Source: Candidatus Ishikawaella capsulata Mpkobe (GTDB lineage: Bacteria; Pseudomonadota; Gammaproteobacteria; Enterobacterales; Enterobacteriaceae). From it: a stretch of 64,000 bases of DNA. Below, piece by piece: positions 45,419 through 56,364 of this stretch (the first letter of the stretch is position 1; every line of letters begins with the position of its first letter). Location: NCBI RefSeq assembly GCF_000828515.1, contig NZ_AP010872.1, positions 97,001 through 161,000 of the forward strand. The letters run 5' to 3'. The position numbers were made by a program, and so were the translations under genes. The notes under the pieces are model-generated. The model was not told where the DNA came from. It made no database searches and was given only the letters and a program-made list of their open reading frames with translations.

Positions 45419-46129
45419 ATGTTTACTTGGACTGCCCTGTATAATGTCTGGTTCGCACTTGGAACACTTACTGTTTTAGAAATAGTTCTTGGTATTGATA
45501 ATATAATCTTCCTCTCTTTAGTAGTGTCTAAATTACCTTATAATATGCAAAACAGAGCACGATTACTAGGTATAATAATGGCAATGATCATGCGTGTCAT
45601 GCTTCTTATGTGTGTCACTTTTATAGGACGTATGACTCATCCCATATTTCACTTATTTCATCATGAGTTTTCTATACGTGATTTATTTCTTTTTAACGGA
45701 GGTTTTTTTCTTGTATGGAAATCTAGCCGAGAAATTTATGAAACTATTAAAGATAGAACAATTTCTACAAATGATAATTATCAACCATCTTTTATTTATG
45801 TTATTATACAAATAATGTTTTTAGACATTATTTTTAGTCTGGATTCTGTCATAACCGCTGTAGGTCTTTCTAATAATCTTCATATTATGATATGTGCGAT
45901 TCTTATCTCAGTATTTTTTATGTTATATGCGGCTAAAATTATAGGAGAGTTCATTGAAAAACATCCATCAATAAAAATATTAGCTTTAACTTTCTTAAAT
46001 TTAGTAGGTTGGATGTTAGTTTTAGAAAGTGAAAGGATATTTATTGTTAAAAGTTATATCTATTTTGCTATGTTATTTTCTATTATAGTTGAAATTCTAA
46101 ATTGGTTACGTACTAATAATATCTATTAA
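45419..46129 (+). CDS. ygdQ: YgdQ, TerC-family integral membrane protein
   Basis: YgdQ belongs to the TerC family of membrane proteins, members of which have been linked to metal export. The role of YgdQ itself is not firmly known. The start at 45419 (MFTWTAL) is preferred to a TTG at 45407, since GAGAG precedes it and the N-terminus then fits. The product is 236 residues (E. coli 237). Family blocks ALGTLTVLEIVLGIDNIIFLS, with acidic membrane residues, and LDIIFSLDSVITAVGLS are intact. About seven membrane segments. It follows mutH as in E. coli. Confidence 0.9.
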   Translation: MFTWTALYNVWFALGTLTVLEIVLGIDNIIFLSLVVSKLPYNMQNRARLLGIIMAMIMRVMLLMCVTFIGRMTHPIFHLFHHEFSIRDLFLFNGGFFLVWKSSREIYETIKDRTISTNDNYQPSFIYVIIQIMFLDIIFSLDSVITAVGLSNNLHIMICAILISVFFMLYAAKIIGEFIEKHPSIKILALTFLNLVGWMLVLESERIFIVKSYIYFAMLFSIIVEILNWLRTNNIY

Positions 46130-46206
46130 TCCTTATTTAAAGGAATAATTAATATATTATTGCACAATATAAATAGTATTTATTATGTATTAACAAGGAA
46201 AAAACA

Positions 46207-48786
46207 TTGATTGATTATACACGTGAAAAAACTAGTGATATAGATTTAAACAATCATACACCTATGATACAACAATATCTATCTATTAAATCTAGTTATC
46301 CGGAAATTTTGTTATTTTATCGCATGGGAGATTTTTATGAATTGTTTTATGAAGATGCAAAAAAAGTTTCCGAATTATTAGATATTGCTCTTACTACACG
46401 TGGTAATTCAGCAGGCAATCCTATTCCTATGGCTGGTATACCTTACCATGCTCTTGATAATTATTTAAATAAATTAATGCAATTAGGAGAATCTGTTGCA
46501 ATTTGTGAACAAATTGGAGAGACTTCAAAATGTCGTAGTTTAGTGGAACGCAAAGTTGTGCGTATTGTTACTCCGGGTACTATTACTGATGAATCTTTGT
46601 TACCAGAAAGAAAAGATAATTTAATTGCTGCCATTATAATGAATTCCTCGGGATATGGTTATGCAACTTTAGATATAGGTTCTGGAAATTTTATTATTAG
46701 TGAGTTCAACAAAATCGACATTATGGATTCGGAAATTCAACGTACTAATCCTGCAGAATTGCTATATCCAGAAGATTTTGAAGAATTAAAATTAATTAAA
46801 CATCTGCCCGTAATACGCAGACGTCCGGTGTGGGAATTTGATTTGGATACTGCTTGTCAACAGCTTAATCTACATTTTGGTACTCGAGATTTAAAAGGAT
46901 TCGGAGTAGAAGATGCTAATCTTGCTATACGTGCAGCGGGTTGTTTGATTCAATATGTAAAAGATACACAAAAAACTTCTTTACCTCATATTAATTCGAT
47001 ACATATAGAGCATCAGAAAGATATTGTAATTATAGATGCAGCGACCAGAAGAAATTTAGAAATAACACAAAATTTTTCAGGAACTTCTGAAAATACTTTG
47101 GTATCTGTGATAGATAAGACAGTGACTCCCATGGGAAGTCGCATGTTAAAAAGATGGCTAAATATGCCCTTACGTAATAACTTGAAAATTAAGAAACGTC
47201 AGGAAGCTGTACTAGAGTTGAAAGAAATAAGTATAGAAGAAGTAAAAAGTTTATTACGACCAGTAGGTGATTTAGAACGGATATTAGCTCGTTTAGCACT
47301 ATATACTGCTCGTCCAAGAGATTTGTCAGGTATGCGCAATGCCTTAAGACAGTTGCCTAAATTAAAACTAGCCTTAGTAAAAGTACAATCTCCTTTAATA
47401 ATAGGACTTATGAGACAATTAGGAGAATTCAGTGAACTGAGCAAACTCTTAGAAAAAGCTATAATTGAAACACCTCCACTTCTAATACGTGATGGTGCAG
47501 TTATTGCTACAGGATATAGCTCTGAATTAGATAAATTAAGATCTTTATCAGAAGGAACTAATGAATATTTATCTTTATTGGAAATAAATGAACGTAAAAA
47601 ACTAGGAACAGATTCATTGAAGGTTGGTTTCAATAGAGTACATGGATACTATATTCAAATTAACAGTAATCACAGTCATTTAGTTCCTATCCATTATATC
47701 CGTAGTCAAACACTAAAAAATGTTCAACGTTATATTACTCCTGAATTAAAAAAATATGAAAATTCCATGATGACAGCCAGAGCTAGATCATTATTATTAG
47801 AAAAAAAACTATATAATGAAATATTAGAATTTATCATACCTTATTTAAAATCGCTTCAATCTTGCTCAGCATCATTATCAGAGATTGATGTATTAAGTAA
47901 TTTGGCTGAACGTGCATATACTTTGAATTATTGTCGTCCTATCTTAAAAGAAGATCCATGTATTAAAATTATAAATGGTAGACATCCAGTTGTTGAACAG
48001 GTAATCAAAGAACCATTCATTGCCAATTCCCTAGAGCTTTCTCCAAACAGACGCATGATTATTATCACTGGTCCTAATATGGGAGGTAAAAGCACATATA
48101 TGAGACAAGCAGCTTTGATTGTATTACTAGCTTGTGTTGGTAGCTATGTTCCAGCGGAAAAGATGAATATTGGTCCTTTAGATAGAATATTTACACGTAT
48201 TGGTGCTGCTGATGATTTAGCTTTAGGACGTTCTACATTTATGATAGAAATGATAGAGACAGCTAATATTATGCACAACGCTACGGCAAATAGTTTAGTA
48301 TTAATTGATGAAATTGGTCGCGGCACTTCAACTTATGATGGTTTATCGCTAGCTTGGTCTTGTGTAGAAAAATTAGCAAAAAGTATTAAAGCAATGACTC
48401 TATTTTCAACTCATTATTTTGAATTAACTAAATTAACAAAGACCATAGAAGGAGTCTTTAATATTCATTTTAATGTAATAGAATATGAAAATAATATTAT
48501 ATTTATGCATAAGATACAAGAAGGAGCTAGCAATAAGAGTTATGGATTAGCAGTTGCAGCTTTAGCTGGAATACCTAAGGAAATTATTAAGAATGCTTCA
48601 GAAAAGCTGAGACAATTAGAGTATGCATCCGATATAACTAAAGATACCTATCACAATAAGTGTATAGCAAATAATCAATTAACTAATAAAAATTCAATAA
48701 TACAGAAACTCTCAGACATAAATCCTGATTTGATCTCTCCTTATCAAGCATTAAAGTTGATTTATGATTTAAAATCATTAATATAA
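46207..48786 (+). CDS. mutS: DNA mismatch recognition protein MutS
   Basis: MutS detects mispaired bases and recruits MutL. The 859-residue protein (E. coli 853) starts with TTG behind AAGGAAA. The alignment of [11 protein letters not shown] with the E. coli N-terminus supports that start. The mismatch-reading Phe-x-Glu is in [12 protein letters not shown] near residue 38. The connector, lever and clamp domains are complete. The ATPase has Walker A in [12 protein letters not shown] near 622-633, Walker B in [13 protein letters not shown] and the switch His in STHYFEL. The C-terminal clamp tail ends with [11 protein letters not shown]. Confidence 0.97.
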   Translation: MIDYTREKTSDIDLNNHTPMIQQYLSIKSSYPEILLFYRMGDFYELFYEDAKKVSELLDIALTTRGNSAGNPIPMAGIPYHALDNYLNKLMQLGESVAICEQIGETSKCRSLVERKVVRIVTPGTITDESLLPERKDNLIAAIIMNSSGYGYATLDIGSGNFIISEFNKIDIMDSEIQRTNPAELLYPEDFEELKLIKHLPVIRRRPVWEFDLDTACQQLNLHFGTRDLKGFGVEDANLAIRAAGCLIQYVKDTQKTSLPHINSIHIEHQKDIVIIDAATRRNLEITQNFSGTSENTLVSVIDKTVTPMGSRMLKRWLNMPLRNNLKIKKRQEAVLELKEISIEEVKSLLRPVGDLERILARLALYTARPRDLSGMRNALRQLPKLKLALVKVQSPLIIGLMRQLGEFSELSKLLEKAIIETPPLLIRDGAVIATGYSSELDKLRSLSEGTNEYLSLLEINERKKLGTDSLKVGFNRVHGYYIQINSNHSHLVPIHYIRSQTLKNVQRYITPELKKYENSMMTARARSLLLEKKLYNEILEFIIPYLKSLQSCSASLSEIDVLSNLAERAYTLNYCRPILKEDPCIKIINGRHPVVEQVIKEPFIANSLELSPNRRMIIITGPNMGGKSTYMRQAALIVLLACVGSYVPAEKMNIGPLDRIFTRIGAADDLALGRSTFMIEMIETANIMHNATANSLVLIDEIGRGTSTYDGLSLAWSCVEKLAKSIKAMTLFSTHYFELTKLTKTIEGVFNIHFNVIEYENNIIFMHKIQEGASNKSYGLAVAALAGIPKEIIKNASEKLRQLEYASDITKDTYHNKCIANNQLTNKNSIIQKLSDINPDLISPYQALKLIYDLKSLI

Positions 48787-48804
48787 ATTTCTACTTATCG
48801 TTTT

Positions 48805-48837
48805 TAATAGCCCATAAGCGTACTTATGGGCCTATTA
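48805..48837. terminator. Bidirectional terminator between mutS and rpoS
   Basis: A perfect 9-bp stem GCCCATAAG/CTTATGGGC with a CGTA loop is extended by AATA(G)/CTATT on the outside. T-rich DNA flanks it on both strands (TATTATTTATT to the right, and the complement of CGTTTTTAATA to the left). It lies between two convergent genes and is unusually GC-rich for this genome, so it is the best terminator in the window. Confidence 0.85.
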
Positions 48838-48857
48838 TTTATTAATGAAGATTATTC

Positions 48858-49793
48858 CTATTCCAGGAATAAAGCATCAATATTTAATTTTTCTTCTTCT
48901 AAGATTTCACGTAATTGATGTAATCCTTCAACCTGAATTTGACGGACCCTTTCACGAGTCAAACCGATTTCATGACCTACATCTTCTAATGTAGCTGCTT
49001 CATAACCTAAAAGACCGAACCGACGAGCTAGTACTTCTCGTTGCTTAGGATTTAACTGTAATAACCATTTGACAATATTTTGTTGAATATCCTCATTCAA
49101 TATAGTATTTTCTGGACCAGAATCGTTTTCGTCTGCTAAAATATCTAGTAATCGTTTTTCTGATTCGTTACCTAAAGGTATATCTATAGAAGTCATGCTT
49201 TCATTAAGACGTAGCAGATCGCTAATAGTTTTAGGTGGTTTATCTAATTCTTCAGATATTTCTTCTGGGCTTGCTGCATGATCTAATTTATGAGATAATT
49301 TACGTGCAACACTTAAATAAATATTTAATTCTTTTACTCTATGAATAGGCAGACGAATTGTTCTAGTTTGGTTCATAATAGCACGTTCAATAGTTTGACG
49401 AATCCACCATGTTGCATAAGTTGAAAAACGAAAACCACGTTCTGGATCAAACTTTTCAACTGCTCGAATCAACCCTAAGTTGCCTTCTTCAATAAGATCT
49501 AATAAAGCTAAACCACGATTACTATAACGACGAGCAATGTTAACAACCAGCCTTAAGTTGCTTTCTATCATACGACGACGAGAAATAATATCACCGTTTA
49601 AAGCACGACGAGCAAAAACCACTTCTTCTTCTGCAGTTAATAGTGGTGAAGAACCAATTTCTCCAAGATAAAGCTGAGTAGTATCTAAAACTCGTTTATT
49701 CATATTTTGAGAGGATAAAATCTCTTCTATATGATCATCAAGATCACAACATTCGTTGTCACTCCGTGAGTTATTTACATAGTGTAGTGTCAT
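48858..49793 (-). CDS. rpoS: RNA polymerase sigma factor RpoS, main reading frame
   Basis: RpoS is the stationary-phase/general-stress sigma factor. From the ATG at 49793 the frame gives 311 residues (E. coli 330). Region 1.2 ([19 protein letters not shown]), region 2 ([43 protein letters not shown]), region 3 (VKELNIYL) and region 4 ([37 protein letters not shown]) are all intact, so core function is likely. The family N-terminal ~25 residues are in a different frame upstream, where the native start and ribosome-binding site lie (see next entry). A TTG at 49796 is an alternative start. Translation may restart at this ATG, which overlaps the upstream frame. Confidence 0.9.
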   Translation of the reverse strand: MTLHYVNNSRSDNECCDLDDHIEEILSSQNMNKRVLDTTQLYLGEIGSSPLLTAEEEVVFARRALNGDIISRRRMIESNLRLVVNIARRYSNRGLALLDLIEEGNLGLIRAVEKFDPERGFRFSTYATWWIRQTIERAIMNQTRTIRLPIHRVKELNIYLSVARKLSHKLDHAASPEEISEELDKPPKTISDLLRLNESMTSIDIPLGNESEKRLLDILADENDSGPENTILNEDIQQNIVKWLLQLNPKQREVLARRFGLLGYEAATLEDVGHEIGLTRERVRQIQVEGLHQLREILEEEKLNIDALFLE

Positions 49794-49885
49794 CAATTAC
49801 CTCAACTACATTTCTGTCAAAAACATTATAATCTGAAAAATTATTCATTTTAAGAATATTATGACTCATAAGCTGCTCCTCTGAT
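49771..49885 (-). other. Native rpoS start region, out of frame with the rest of rpoS
   Basis: The sequence GGGATCAGAGGAGCAGCTT followed by ATGAGTCAT (start at 49869) strongly resembles the E. coli rpoS ribosome-binding site and start (GGGATC...AGGAGCC...TTATGAGTCAG). The frame reads MSHNILKMNNFSDYN, then [15 protein letters not shown], like E. coli MSQNTLK...FDENGVEVFDEKAL, and ends at TAA 49771-49773 after 32 codons. The main rpoS frame is shifted relative to it, and it meets its own TAA at 49797-49799. The shift must lie in 49773-49799. Confidence 0.8.
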
Positions 49886-50689
49886 CCCACTAAACAGAAA
49901 ATAGGGTTCTACCAGCTTATCGTTGCGTGCATATCCCCCCCCATGATAACTATTTTCATATAATATAACTGAGCCAGTAGCGGTGATGCTTTACTTATTT
50001 ACTATATTTAGTACAAAATTTAAAGATCATAATGACTGTATTAAGTAAGCTATTACTCAATACTGAGTAGATGTTCGGAATTATTAATAACTTTCATGTT
50101 ATGAGTTAATTGTATTATCAAATAAGTTATTTATTATTCTTTATCAATAAAAAATTGACCACACTACAGTGTATATATTCATATAGCTATGAGCCACATA
50201 TAAACGTATTATATTAATAAACTATAAACAGTATCAATTTATTATTTACTGAAATAAGCTTTTTATTAATATAAAATATCTTACTGTTGTAAAGTAATTG
50301 ATATTATAGCTATAATATAAATAATTGTCATTAATTTTATTGAATCGTGTTATATGATAGGAGAAAAATACTTTTTATATAGTAAAAATTGAACTATTTT
50401 ATTAGAAATAATATGAGGATAGATGAGAAGCTAATTTGACATATTATGCATATTTATATGTTACTTAGCTAAAAGCTTTAGCAGTTAATTAATAAATAAC
50501 AACTACTATTTATGTTTTAAAAAAATTTATTTTACGTTAGATTGACAACGATCTAAAAGATGAAAACAAAGGTTCTTGTACTATATATCTATGTTACCAA
50601 CGGAGGGAGTAACCGGATTAGTTGAATAACCTTTCAAATATCAATTAGTTTTGCTATGGTTAATATCTTGTGTAGGATTATATATCTAA
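49886..50689. other. Eroded region where nlpD, pcm, surE and truD would lie
   Basis: In E. coli nlpD, pcm, surE and truD separate rpoS from ispF. Here about 800 AT-rich bases have no open frame and no fragment I can match. A run of eight C (49935-49942) stands out. The part next to 49885 still resembles the short E. coli rpoS leader (GTAGAACCCTATTTTCTG on the minus strand). Confidence 0.6.
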
Positions 50690-50852
50690 TATTTTCAAAT
50701 ATCACCGCACTTGCACATACAAATGCATGATGACACTACAATCACAATTAGCAATTAAATCACGTATAGAATTATCATTCTACCAATCACTAAAAAATAT
50801 GCTGTACCTCAAAAAGCATGAACATCAAAATGTTGTGAAATTATCATTTCAT
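50690..50852 (-). pseudogene. ispF: Decayed ispF (2-C-methyl-D-erythritol 2,4-cyclodiphosphate synthase)
   Basis: Just below the dead ispD, the minus strand reads HFDVHAF-stop-GT in one frame, matching the IspF opening GHGFDVHAFG with its metal His/Asp. It then reads RDLIANCDCSVIMHL in another frame, matching GLIAHSDGDVVMHAL, and GDI-stop-KYF in a third, matching ALGDIGK-F. The order and spacing fit IspF. The start ATG at 50852 is followed at once by stop codons. The C-terminal half is not recognisable. Position after ispD is as in E. coli. Confidence 0.82.
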
Positions 50853-50862
50853 ATTTTCCTTA

Positions 50863-51398
50863 TTAAGGATAAATATTTTTCGCTAGAAGTTTAGGCATTT
50901 TTATATCTCTACGTCCTATCACTAATTACTAGGAATATCTGATTCTCAAGCTTCAGCTTTATCAATTAATGCTCCTTCATACAAGGCATGTAGCAACTCA
51001 AAATAAGCAAATTAAAAAATTTAGGCGTTAGCGACAGATATTTACTATTGTATAAGATAAAACTATTTATGTCAGTTTTTTATATGGTTATGTACTGACT
51101 GGAGTGCCCAAAAATCCATGGATTTTACTATATTTACGTATATTCAGTAAGATTTTTAAATCTGGAGAATGCACGTGTGAACGAACTGTAATACTTATAA
51201 AATCGCATGGTCTCGTATATGATCTCGTTTATGCTATTGCTAATTTGCCAAAATTTTACCTTGATAATTAATGACTACAATAACTGCCTTAAATAGATGA
51301 TTAATCAATATATTAATGATACTAATTAATTGCATTCTTCTGCAGATTACTGCTGGAACAATAGCAATTACATAAATCTCATGAATTTTTCTACTCAT
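50863..51398 (-). pseudogene. ispD: Decayed ispD (MEP cytidylyltransferase)
   Basis: IspD adds CMP to methylerythritol phosphate. From ATG 51398 the minus strand gives MSRKIHEIYVIAIVPAVICR then RMQ, matching the IspD opening with VPAAGFGRRMQ but with the Gly residues of the nucleotide loop changed. Further pieces in different frames match in order: TRPCDF (AARPCL), GTPVST (AAPVRDT), SLTPKFFN (ALTPQFF), ELLHALYEGALIDKAEA (ELLHDC..EGA.ITDEASA) and IGRRDIKMPKLLAKNIYP ([20 protein letters not shown]) up to TAA at 50863. Several frameshifts and stops make it non-functional. It is next to ftsB as in E. coli. Confidence 0.9.
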
Positions 51399-51447
51399 AA
51401 TCGATTGATTAAACATTTACTAAATTTATTGAAAGCATATTTTATGC

Positions 51448-51723
51448 TTATGAGACAAAACGGTAGAATACTTCACAAGGTTTAATCATATTAAATTTAC
51501 TACGAGCTATCTCTTCAATAATTTCAGAACTATTGTTGATAGCATCTACTTCAGCTTGTAATTGATCAATATCATTTTTGATTTTATCATTTTTTTCTTC
51601 TTGGCGGCTAATTTCTTTACTTACATGTAGGCTTTCCTTAATACCATTGTCGCCTAACCACAATGAATGTTGAAGCCATATGAATATCATTAAGAGTATT
51701 AAATTTAATTTGAATTTGTTCAC
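51448..51723 (-). CDS. ftsB: Cell division protein FtsB
   Basis: FtsB forms the FtsQLB divisome subcomplex. The 91-residue bitopic protein has one membrane segment at residues 5-22, with the family motif FIWLQHSLWLGDNGI, a coiled coil at about 31-65 and a C-terminal SKFNMIKPCEVFYRFV, where E. coli has LSMTRPGETFYRLV. It lacks the last dozen residues of the E. coli protein (103), which are variable. It is the last live gene before the ispDF remains. Confidence 0.95.
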   Translation of the reverse strand: MNKFKLNLILLMIFIWLQHSLWLGDNGIKESLHVSKEISRQEEKNDKIKNDIDQLQAEVDAINNSSEIIEEIARSKFNMIKPCEVFYRFVS

Positions 51724-51860
51724 TGATGTTTATATTTTTTGAAAATTAAATTTATTATAAAATACAATAAATTCAGAATATATTTATTATTCCAAAAAAG
51801 AAAATTTTTAAATTTTTTCTACAGGTTAACCATTTCCCAGAAGAGAATACCATTCTTATT

Positions 51861-52460
51861 TTAAGAGATAATTATTTTACGATTACGTAATAGAGCTAAT
51901 ATTTGGTTAGTTAAAGTTACAACGGATTGTGTACCATCAAGATGAATGTCAGGATTTTGAGGTACTTCATAAGTAGCATTAACTCCTGGGAAATAGTTTA
52001 ATTTTCTTCTACGTGCTTTTTCATAAAGACCCTTAGGATCTCTTCCTTCACATATTTCCAACGGTGTGTCTACAAAAATTTCAATAAATTTTTCTTCTCC
52101 TAATAGCCGCTTTACCATTTGTCTTTCTGCTCGATAGGGAGCAATAAAAGCTGTTAATACTATTAATCCTGCATCTATCATTAGTTTCACTACTTCTCCT
52201 ACACGACGTATATTTTCTTTTCGATGAACATCACTAAATCCTAAATCACAGCAAAGTCCATGACGCAAATTATCTCCATCTAAAAGATAAGTATTTATAC
52301 CCATATGATATAAATAATTCTCTAAATAATCAGCAATAGTAGATTTACCAGATCCAGACAGTCCTGTAAACCATAATGCTACAGCAGGATGTTTATGTTG
52401 TATTTCTCTATCATTTCTATTTATAGAATATTTATGCCATGTTACATTGTGATTAATCAT
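51861..52460 (-). CDS. cysC: Adenylylsulfate kinase CysC
   Basis: CysC phosphorylates APS to PAPS, the substrate of CysH. The 199 residues (E. coli 201) include the P-loop [12 protein letters not shown] near residues 33-44, [18 protein letters not shown] near 59-76 and the APS-binding ENIRRVGEV. The phosphoserine-loop region [13 protein letters not shown] is conserved. The start overlaps the end of cysN by four bases, so translation is coupled in the cysDNC unit. Confidence 0.97.
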   Translation of the reverse strand: MINHNVTWHKYSINRNDREIQHKHPAVALWFTGLSGSGKSTIADYLENYLYHMGINTYLLDGDNLRHGLCCDLGFSDVHRKENIRRVGEVVKLMIDAGLIVLTAFIAPYRAERQMVKRLLGEEKFIEIFVDTPLEICEGRDPKGLYEKARRRKLNYFPGVNATYEVPQNPDIHLDGTQSVVTLTNQILALLRNRKIIIS

Positions 52461-53893
52461 TTTGTACCATTTGTGTTGGATCGATTAATATTTATCCATT
52501 CGGGAAAATAACGACTAATTAAAATATTCAGTTCTTTTTCAAAAGAACTATAGTTTCTAATATTGTTTACTATTGGTGTCGTTTCATTAATCATACCAGC
52601 ACCTATTGTCATATTAGTTAATTTGTCAATAAAAATCATGTTTCCGATGGTTCTATTGTGTTTATATTTATCCACTATAACTGGTTCAGTAAAGAATACT
52701 TCGACTAATCCAATGCTGTTAAGAGATAGACTATCATTAGGAATCTTTTGTAACGTATTAATATCAAATTGATAATGTATTTTTTCTATATATACACGCA
52801 CTTTTTTCGTCATGATTTTAGCATCATACATCTCACCAATTTTTAATGGCTTATTTGTCATCCAGACAACATCAATTTTGGCATGTTGTATGGGCTTTAG
52901 TGTAGACCTCAAATCTACTAAAAAATTGCCTCTAGTAATGTCTATATCATCATGTAGCTCTAATGTAATAGCTTCACCGGTAACTGCTGTTTGTAAATTG
53001 CCATCAAAGGTAATGATACTGGTCACATGAGTTTCTATATTTGTAGGCAATACTCTAATACGCTGACCTACTTTTAACGTACCAGCAGCTAATGTACCAG
53101 CATAACCGCGAAAACAAACATTATTGCGATTAACATATTGTACAGGAAAACACATCGGTGAATAATCAGTGTCTTTTTTGATTACAATAGTTTCCAATAT
53201 ATTTAGCAATGTTGGACCATCATACCATTGCATAGCTGATGTGCGTTTAACGACATTATCTCCCTCTGAGGCTGAAATTGGAATGAAATGTATATCTAAA
53301 TCTTCTGGCAGTTCTTTAGTGAAATTTAAATATTCTTTTTTTATTTTTTCAAATATTGATGGGTCATAATTTACAAGATCCATTTTGTTAATTGCTACTA
53401 TAAAATGATTAATACCTAATAAAGTAGAAATGAAAGTATGCCTAATTGTTTGATTTAACATACCTTTACATGCATCAATAAGTAAAATTGCTAAATCACA
53501 CGTCGAAGCTCCAGTAGCCATATTACGTGTATATTGTTCATGACCTGGGGTATCTGCAATAATAAACTTACGTTTTTCAGTAGAAAAATAACGATAAGCA
53601 ACATCGATAGTAATTCCTTGTTCACGTTCTGCTTGTAACCCATCTACTAATAGAGACCAATCAACTTTCTCACCATAAATACCTTGCTTTTTACTATCAT
53701 TTTGTAATGTCAAAAATTGATCTATATGAATTTGATTGGTATCATGTAATAAACGACCAATCAATGTACTTTTCCCATCATCTACACTGCCACATGTCAT
53801 AAAACGTAATAAACTATTTTTTTGCTGAGAAGATAACCAAGATTCTAAATCTCTCTCTTGAAATAATTTTTTTGAAGTAATGGAAGCTTTCAT
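52457..53893 (-). CDS. cysN: Sulfate adenylyltransferase GTPase subunit CysN
   Basis: CysN is the EF-Tu-like GTPase that drives ATP sulfurylase (with CysD) to form APS from sulfate. The 478 residues (E. coli 475) show G1 in [15 protein letters not shown] near 36-50, G3 in [17 protein letters not shown] near 114-130 and G4 in INKMDLV near 168. The beta-barrel domains II and III follow with [17 protein letters not shown]. It starts 12 bases after the cysD stop. Confidence 0.97.
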   Translation of the reverse strand: MKASITSKKLFQERDLESWLSSQQKNSLLRFMTCGSVDDGKSTLIGRLLHDTNQIHIDQFLTLQNDSKKQGIYGEKVDWSLLVDGLQAEREQGITIDVAYRYFSTEKRKFIIADTPGHEQYTRNMATGASTCDLAILLIDACKGMLNQTIRHTFISTLLGINHFIVAINKMDLVNYDPSIFEKIKKEYLNFTKELPEDLDIHFIPISASEGDNVVKRTSAMQWYDGPTLLNILETIVIKKDTDYSPMCFPVQYVNRNNVCFRGYAGTLAAGTLKVGQRIRVLPTNIETHVTSIITFDGNLQTAVTGEAITLELHDDIDITRGNFLVDLRSTLKPIQHAKIDVVWMTNKPLKIGEMYDAKIMTKKVRVYIEKIHYQFDINTLQKIPNDSLSLNSIGLVEVFFTEPVIVDKYKHNRTIGNMIFIDKLTNMTIGAGMINETTPIVNNIRNYSSFEKELNILISRYFPEWININRSNTNGTK

Positions 53894-53905
53894 ATTAATA
53901 TATCC

Positions 53906-54814
53906 TTAGAAATAGCCCTGGCGTTTCTTTAATTCCATAGAGTTTGAATGGTCATGATCAATAATACGTGCATGGCGTTCACTGGTATTTGAAACTAACA
54001 TTTCTTCAATAATTTCTTTTATATTTTTTGCATTAGACTCTATTGCTCCTGTTAAAGGCCAACATCCTAAGGTACGAAAACGCACCATTCTTTGTTTAAC
54101 CACTTCTCCAGCCTCTAAGCAAAGACGATCATCATCTACCATGATCAGCATACCATTTCTTTCTAAAATAGGACGAATATCTGCAAAATAAAGAGGAACG
54201 ATTGGAATGCTTTCTAGAAAGATATACTGCCAAATATCGAGTTCAGTCCAATTAGATAACGGAAATACTCGCATACTTTCATTGCTATTAATTTGACCAT
54301 TATAGTTATTCCATAATTCTGGTCGTTGATTTCTAGGATCCCAACAATGAAATTTATCTCTAAATGAATAAATTCTTTCCTTAGCTCTAGATTTTTCTTC
54401 ATCTCTACGTGCTCCACCAAGGGCAGCATCAAATCTGTATTTGTTTAATGCTTGTTTTAATCCTTCCGTTTTCATAATATCAGTATATTTAGTGCTGCCA
54501 TGAATAAATGGATTTATTTTCATGGAAATACCTTCAGGATTAGAATACACTTTCATTTCTAATTGAAATTTTTTCGCTATATAATCACGGAATTTATACA
54601 TATCCTGAAATTTCCAACCCGTATCAATATGTAATAATGGAAAAGGTAATTTATTAGGATAAAAAGCTTTATTTGCTAAATGTAACATTACAGAAGAATC
54701 TTTTCCGATAGAATACATCATCACCGGATTATTAAAATCAGAAACTACTTCACGAAAAATATAGATGCTCTCCGCTTCTAATTGACGCAGATGAGTCAAC
54801 TTTCTTGCATCCAT
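53906..54814 (-). CDS. cysD: Sulfate adenylyltransferase catalytic subunit CysD
   Basis: CysD carries the adenylyl-transfer site of ATP sulfurylase. The 302 residues equal the E. coli length. The PP-loop-like [13 protein letters not shown] motif is near residues 36-48, followed by [18 protein letters not shown] and [15 protein letters not shown]. It is the first gene of cysDNC. In E. coli CysB activates this promoter. CysB is present in this window, but I did not identify a site. In this genome cysG lies just upstream on the same strand. Confidence 0.97.
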   Translation of the reverse strand: MDARKLTHLRQLEAESIYIFREVVSDFNNPVMMYSIGKDSSVMLHLANKAFYPNKLPFPLLHIDTGWKFQDMYKFRDYIAKKFQLEMKVYSNPEGISMKINPFIHGSTKYTDIMKTEGLKQALNKYRFDAALGGARRDEEKSRAKERIYSFRDKFHCWDPRNQRPELWNNYNGQINSNESMRVFPLSNWTELDIWQYIFLESIPIVPLYFADIRPILERNGMLIMVDDDRLCLEAGEVVKQRMVRFRTLGCWPLTGAIESNAKNIKEIIEEMLVSNTSERHARIIDHDHSNSMELKKRQGYF

Positions 54815-54858
54815 AAGCGTTCCTTAAACTTTTTTAAGAATAAATAATGCTATTTATG

Positions 54859-56232
54859 CTAATTTGCATTGTGAAACCAAGTTAATTGTTTATGGAGATC
54901 AACAACTTCACCTATTACTAATAGAGTTGGACTAAGAGTGTTGGTTGAAAGTTTTTCAAGATACTTTAACTGACCAATCAATACTTGTTGATTTTTATTT
55001 GTACCACTACTAATAACAGCTACTGGTGTTTGTGGTGAACGCCCATGCTTTATTAATTCAGCACTAATTTCTGCTGCTTTCATTGCACTCATATAAATAG
55101 CTAAAGTTTGACGTTCACATGCCAATGAAAGCCAGTCAATATTATTTTTATTTGTTTTACCCTGAGCAGTAATAAATATTACTTTCTGTGCATAATCCCG
55201 ATGAGTTAATGGGATGCCTGCATATATACTAGCCCCAATAGCAGCTGTAATGCCCGGTACTACCTGAAATGGAATACCTGCTTGATATGCAGCTTGTAGC
55301 TCTTCAGCTCCTCGTCCAAAAATAAATGGATCACCTCCTTTAAGGCGAACTACTCTTTTACCTTGTTTAGCTAGTTTTATCAGTAAATCGTTAGTTTTTT
55401 CTTGAGAAATAGAATGATATCCCGCTCGTTTACCTACACAAATAAATTCAGCATCTCGTCTCACCATTTCTAATACTTCTTTACTTACAAGATAATCATA
55501 AAGCACTACATCAGCTAATTGCATCACCTGTAGAGCACGTAATGTAAGCAAGCCACTATCTCCTGGACCAGCTCCTACTAAAATGATTTCTCCTTTGTTA
55601 GAATGATGATTATTTAATTCATGAACAAGGACTTCCTGAGCTTTTCTAATATTTCCCATTGTTACGTAACTAGGAAATAATCCCGTAAACAAACGTTCCC
55701 AAAAATAACGACGTTCGGAAAATTTAAGTTTTTGTTTTACTTTATCACGCCACTGACCGGCTAGTTTAGCTATTTTACCTATGTTAGTAGGCAATAAAGC
55801 TTCTATTTTTTCTCGTAGTAATCGAGATAATACAGGAGCAGTACCACTGGAGGAAATTCCAATAATTATTGGAGAACGGTTAATAATAGAAGGAAATATA
55901 AAACTACAAAAGACGGGGTTATCAACGACATTTACTAACTTATGATAATAAGTGGCTGCTGTAAAAACCTGCTTATTTAACTTATTATCATTAGTTGCCG
56001 CTACCACTAAAAAAACTTTTTTTAACTGTGATACATGAAAATCATTTGCAATCCATTTTATTTTATCTTTTTTTTGTAAAATTTGTAATTCTTTACACAG
56101 TTTATGAGCAACAATCTTTACATTTGCTCCAGAACTGTTTAACAGTCTAATTTTTCTTGCTGCGATATTTCCACCACCAACAACTAAAACTGATCGACCA
56201 TTAAGATCTGTAAAGATAGGAAGATAGTGCAC
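54859..56232 (-). CDS. cysG: Siroheme synthase CysG (multifunctional)
   Basis: CysG makes siroheme, the cofactor of sulfite reductase CysI, from uroporphyrinogen III. The 457-residue fusion equals the E. coli length. Residues 1-150 form the precorrin-2 dehydrogenase/ferrochelatase, with the NAD-binding [17 protein letters not shown] near 15-31 and [17 protein letters not shown]. The C-terminal methyltransferase starts at [16 protein letters not shown] near 218 and includes [18 protein letters not shown] and GITAAIGA. In E. coli cysG is with the nir genes. Here it joins the cys genes, which fits its remaining single use. Confidence 0.97.
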   Translation of the reverse strand: MHYLPIFTDLNGRSVLVVGGGNIAARKIRLLNSSGANVKIVAHKLCKELQILQKKDKIKWIANDFHVSQLKKVFLVVAATNDNKLNKQVFTAATYYHKLVNVVDNPVFCSFIFPSIINRSPIIIGISSSGTAPVLSRLLREKIEALLPTNIGKIAKLAGQWRDKVKQKLKFSERRYFWERLFTGLFPSYVTMGNIRKAQEVLVHELNNHHSNKGEIILVGAGPGDSGLLTLRALQVMQLADVVLYDYLVSKEVLEMVRRDAEFICVGKRAGYHSISQEKTNDLLIKLAKQGKRVVRLKGGDPFIFGRGAEELQAAYQAGIPFQVVPGITAAIGASIYAGIPLTHRDYAQKVIFITAQGKTNKNNIDWLSLACERQTLAIYMSAMKAAEISAELIKHGRSPQTPVAVISSGTNKNQQVLIGQLKYLEKLSTNTLSPTLLVIGEVVDLHKQLTWFHNAN

Positions 56233-56364
56233 GTTAACCTTAATAGATTAAATACTATTTTAAATAAATATATGTTGGTTGTTTATTATAAATGAAATTA
56301 CTAATTGTAATGAGTAGTTACCTAATCGAATAATGTATTAATAAAATTCCTCATTTTAAATAAT

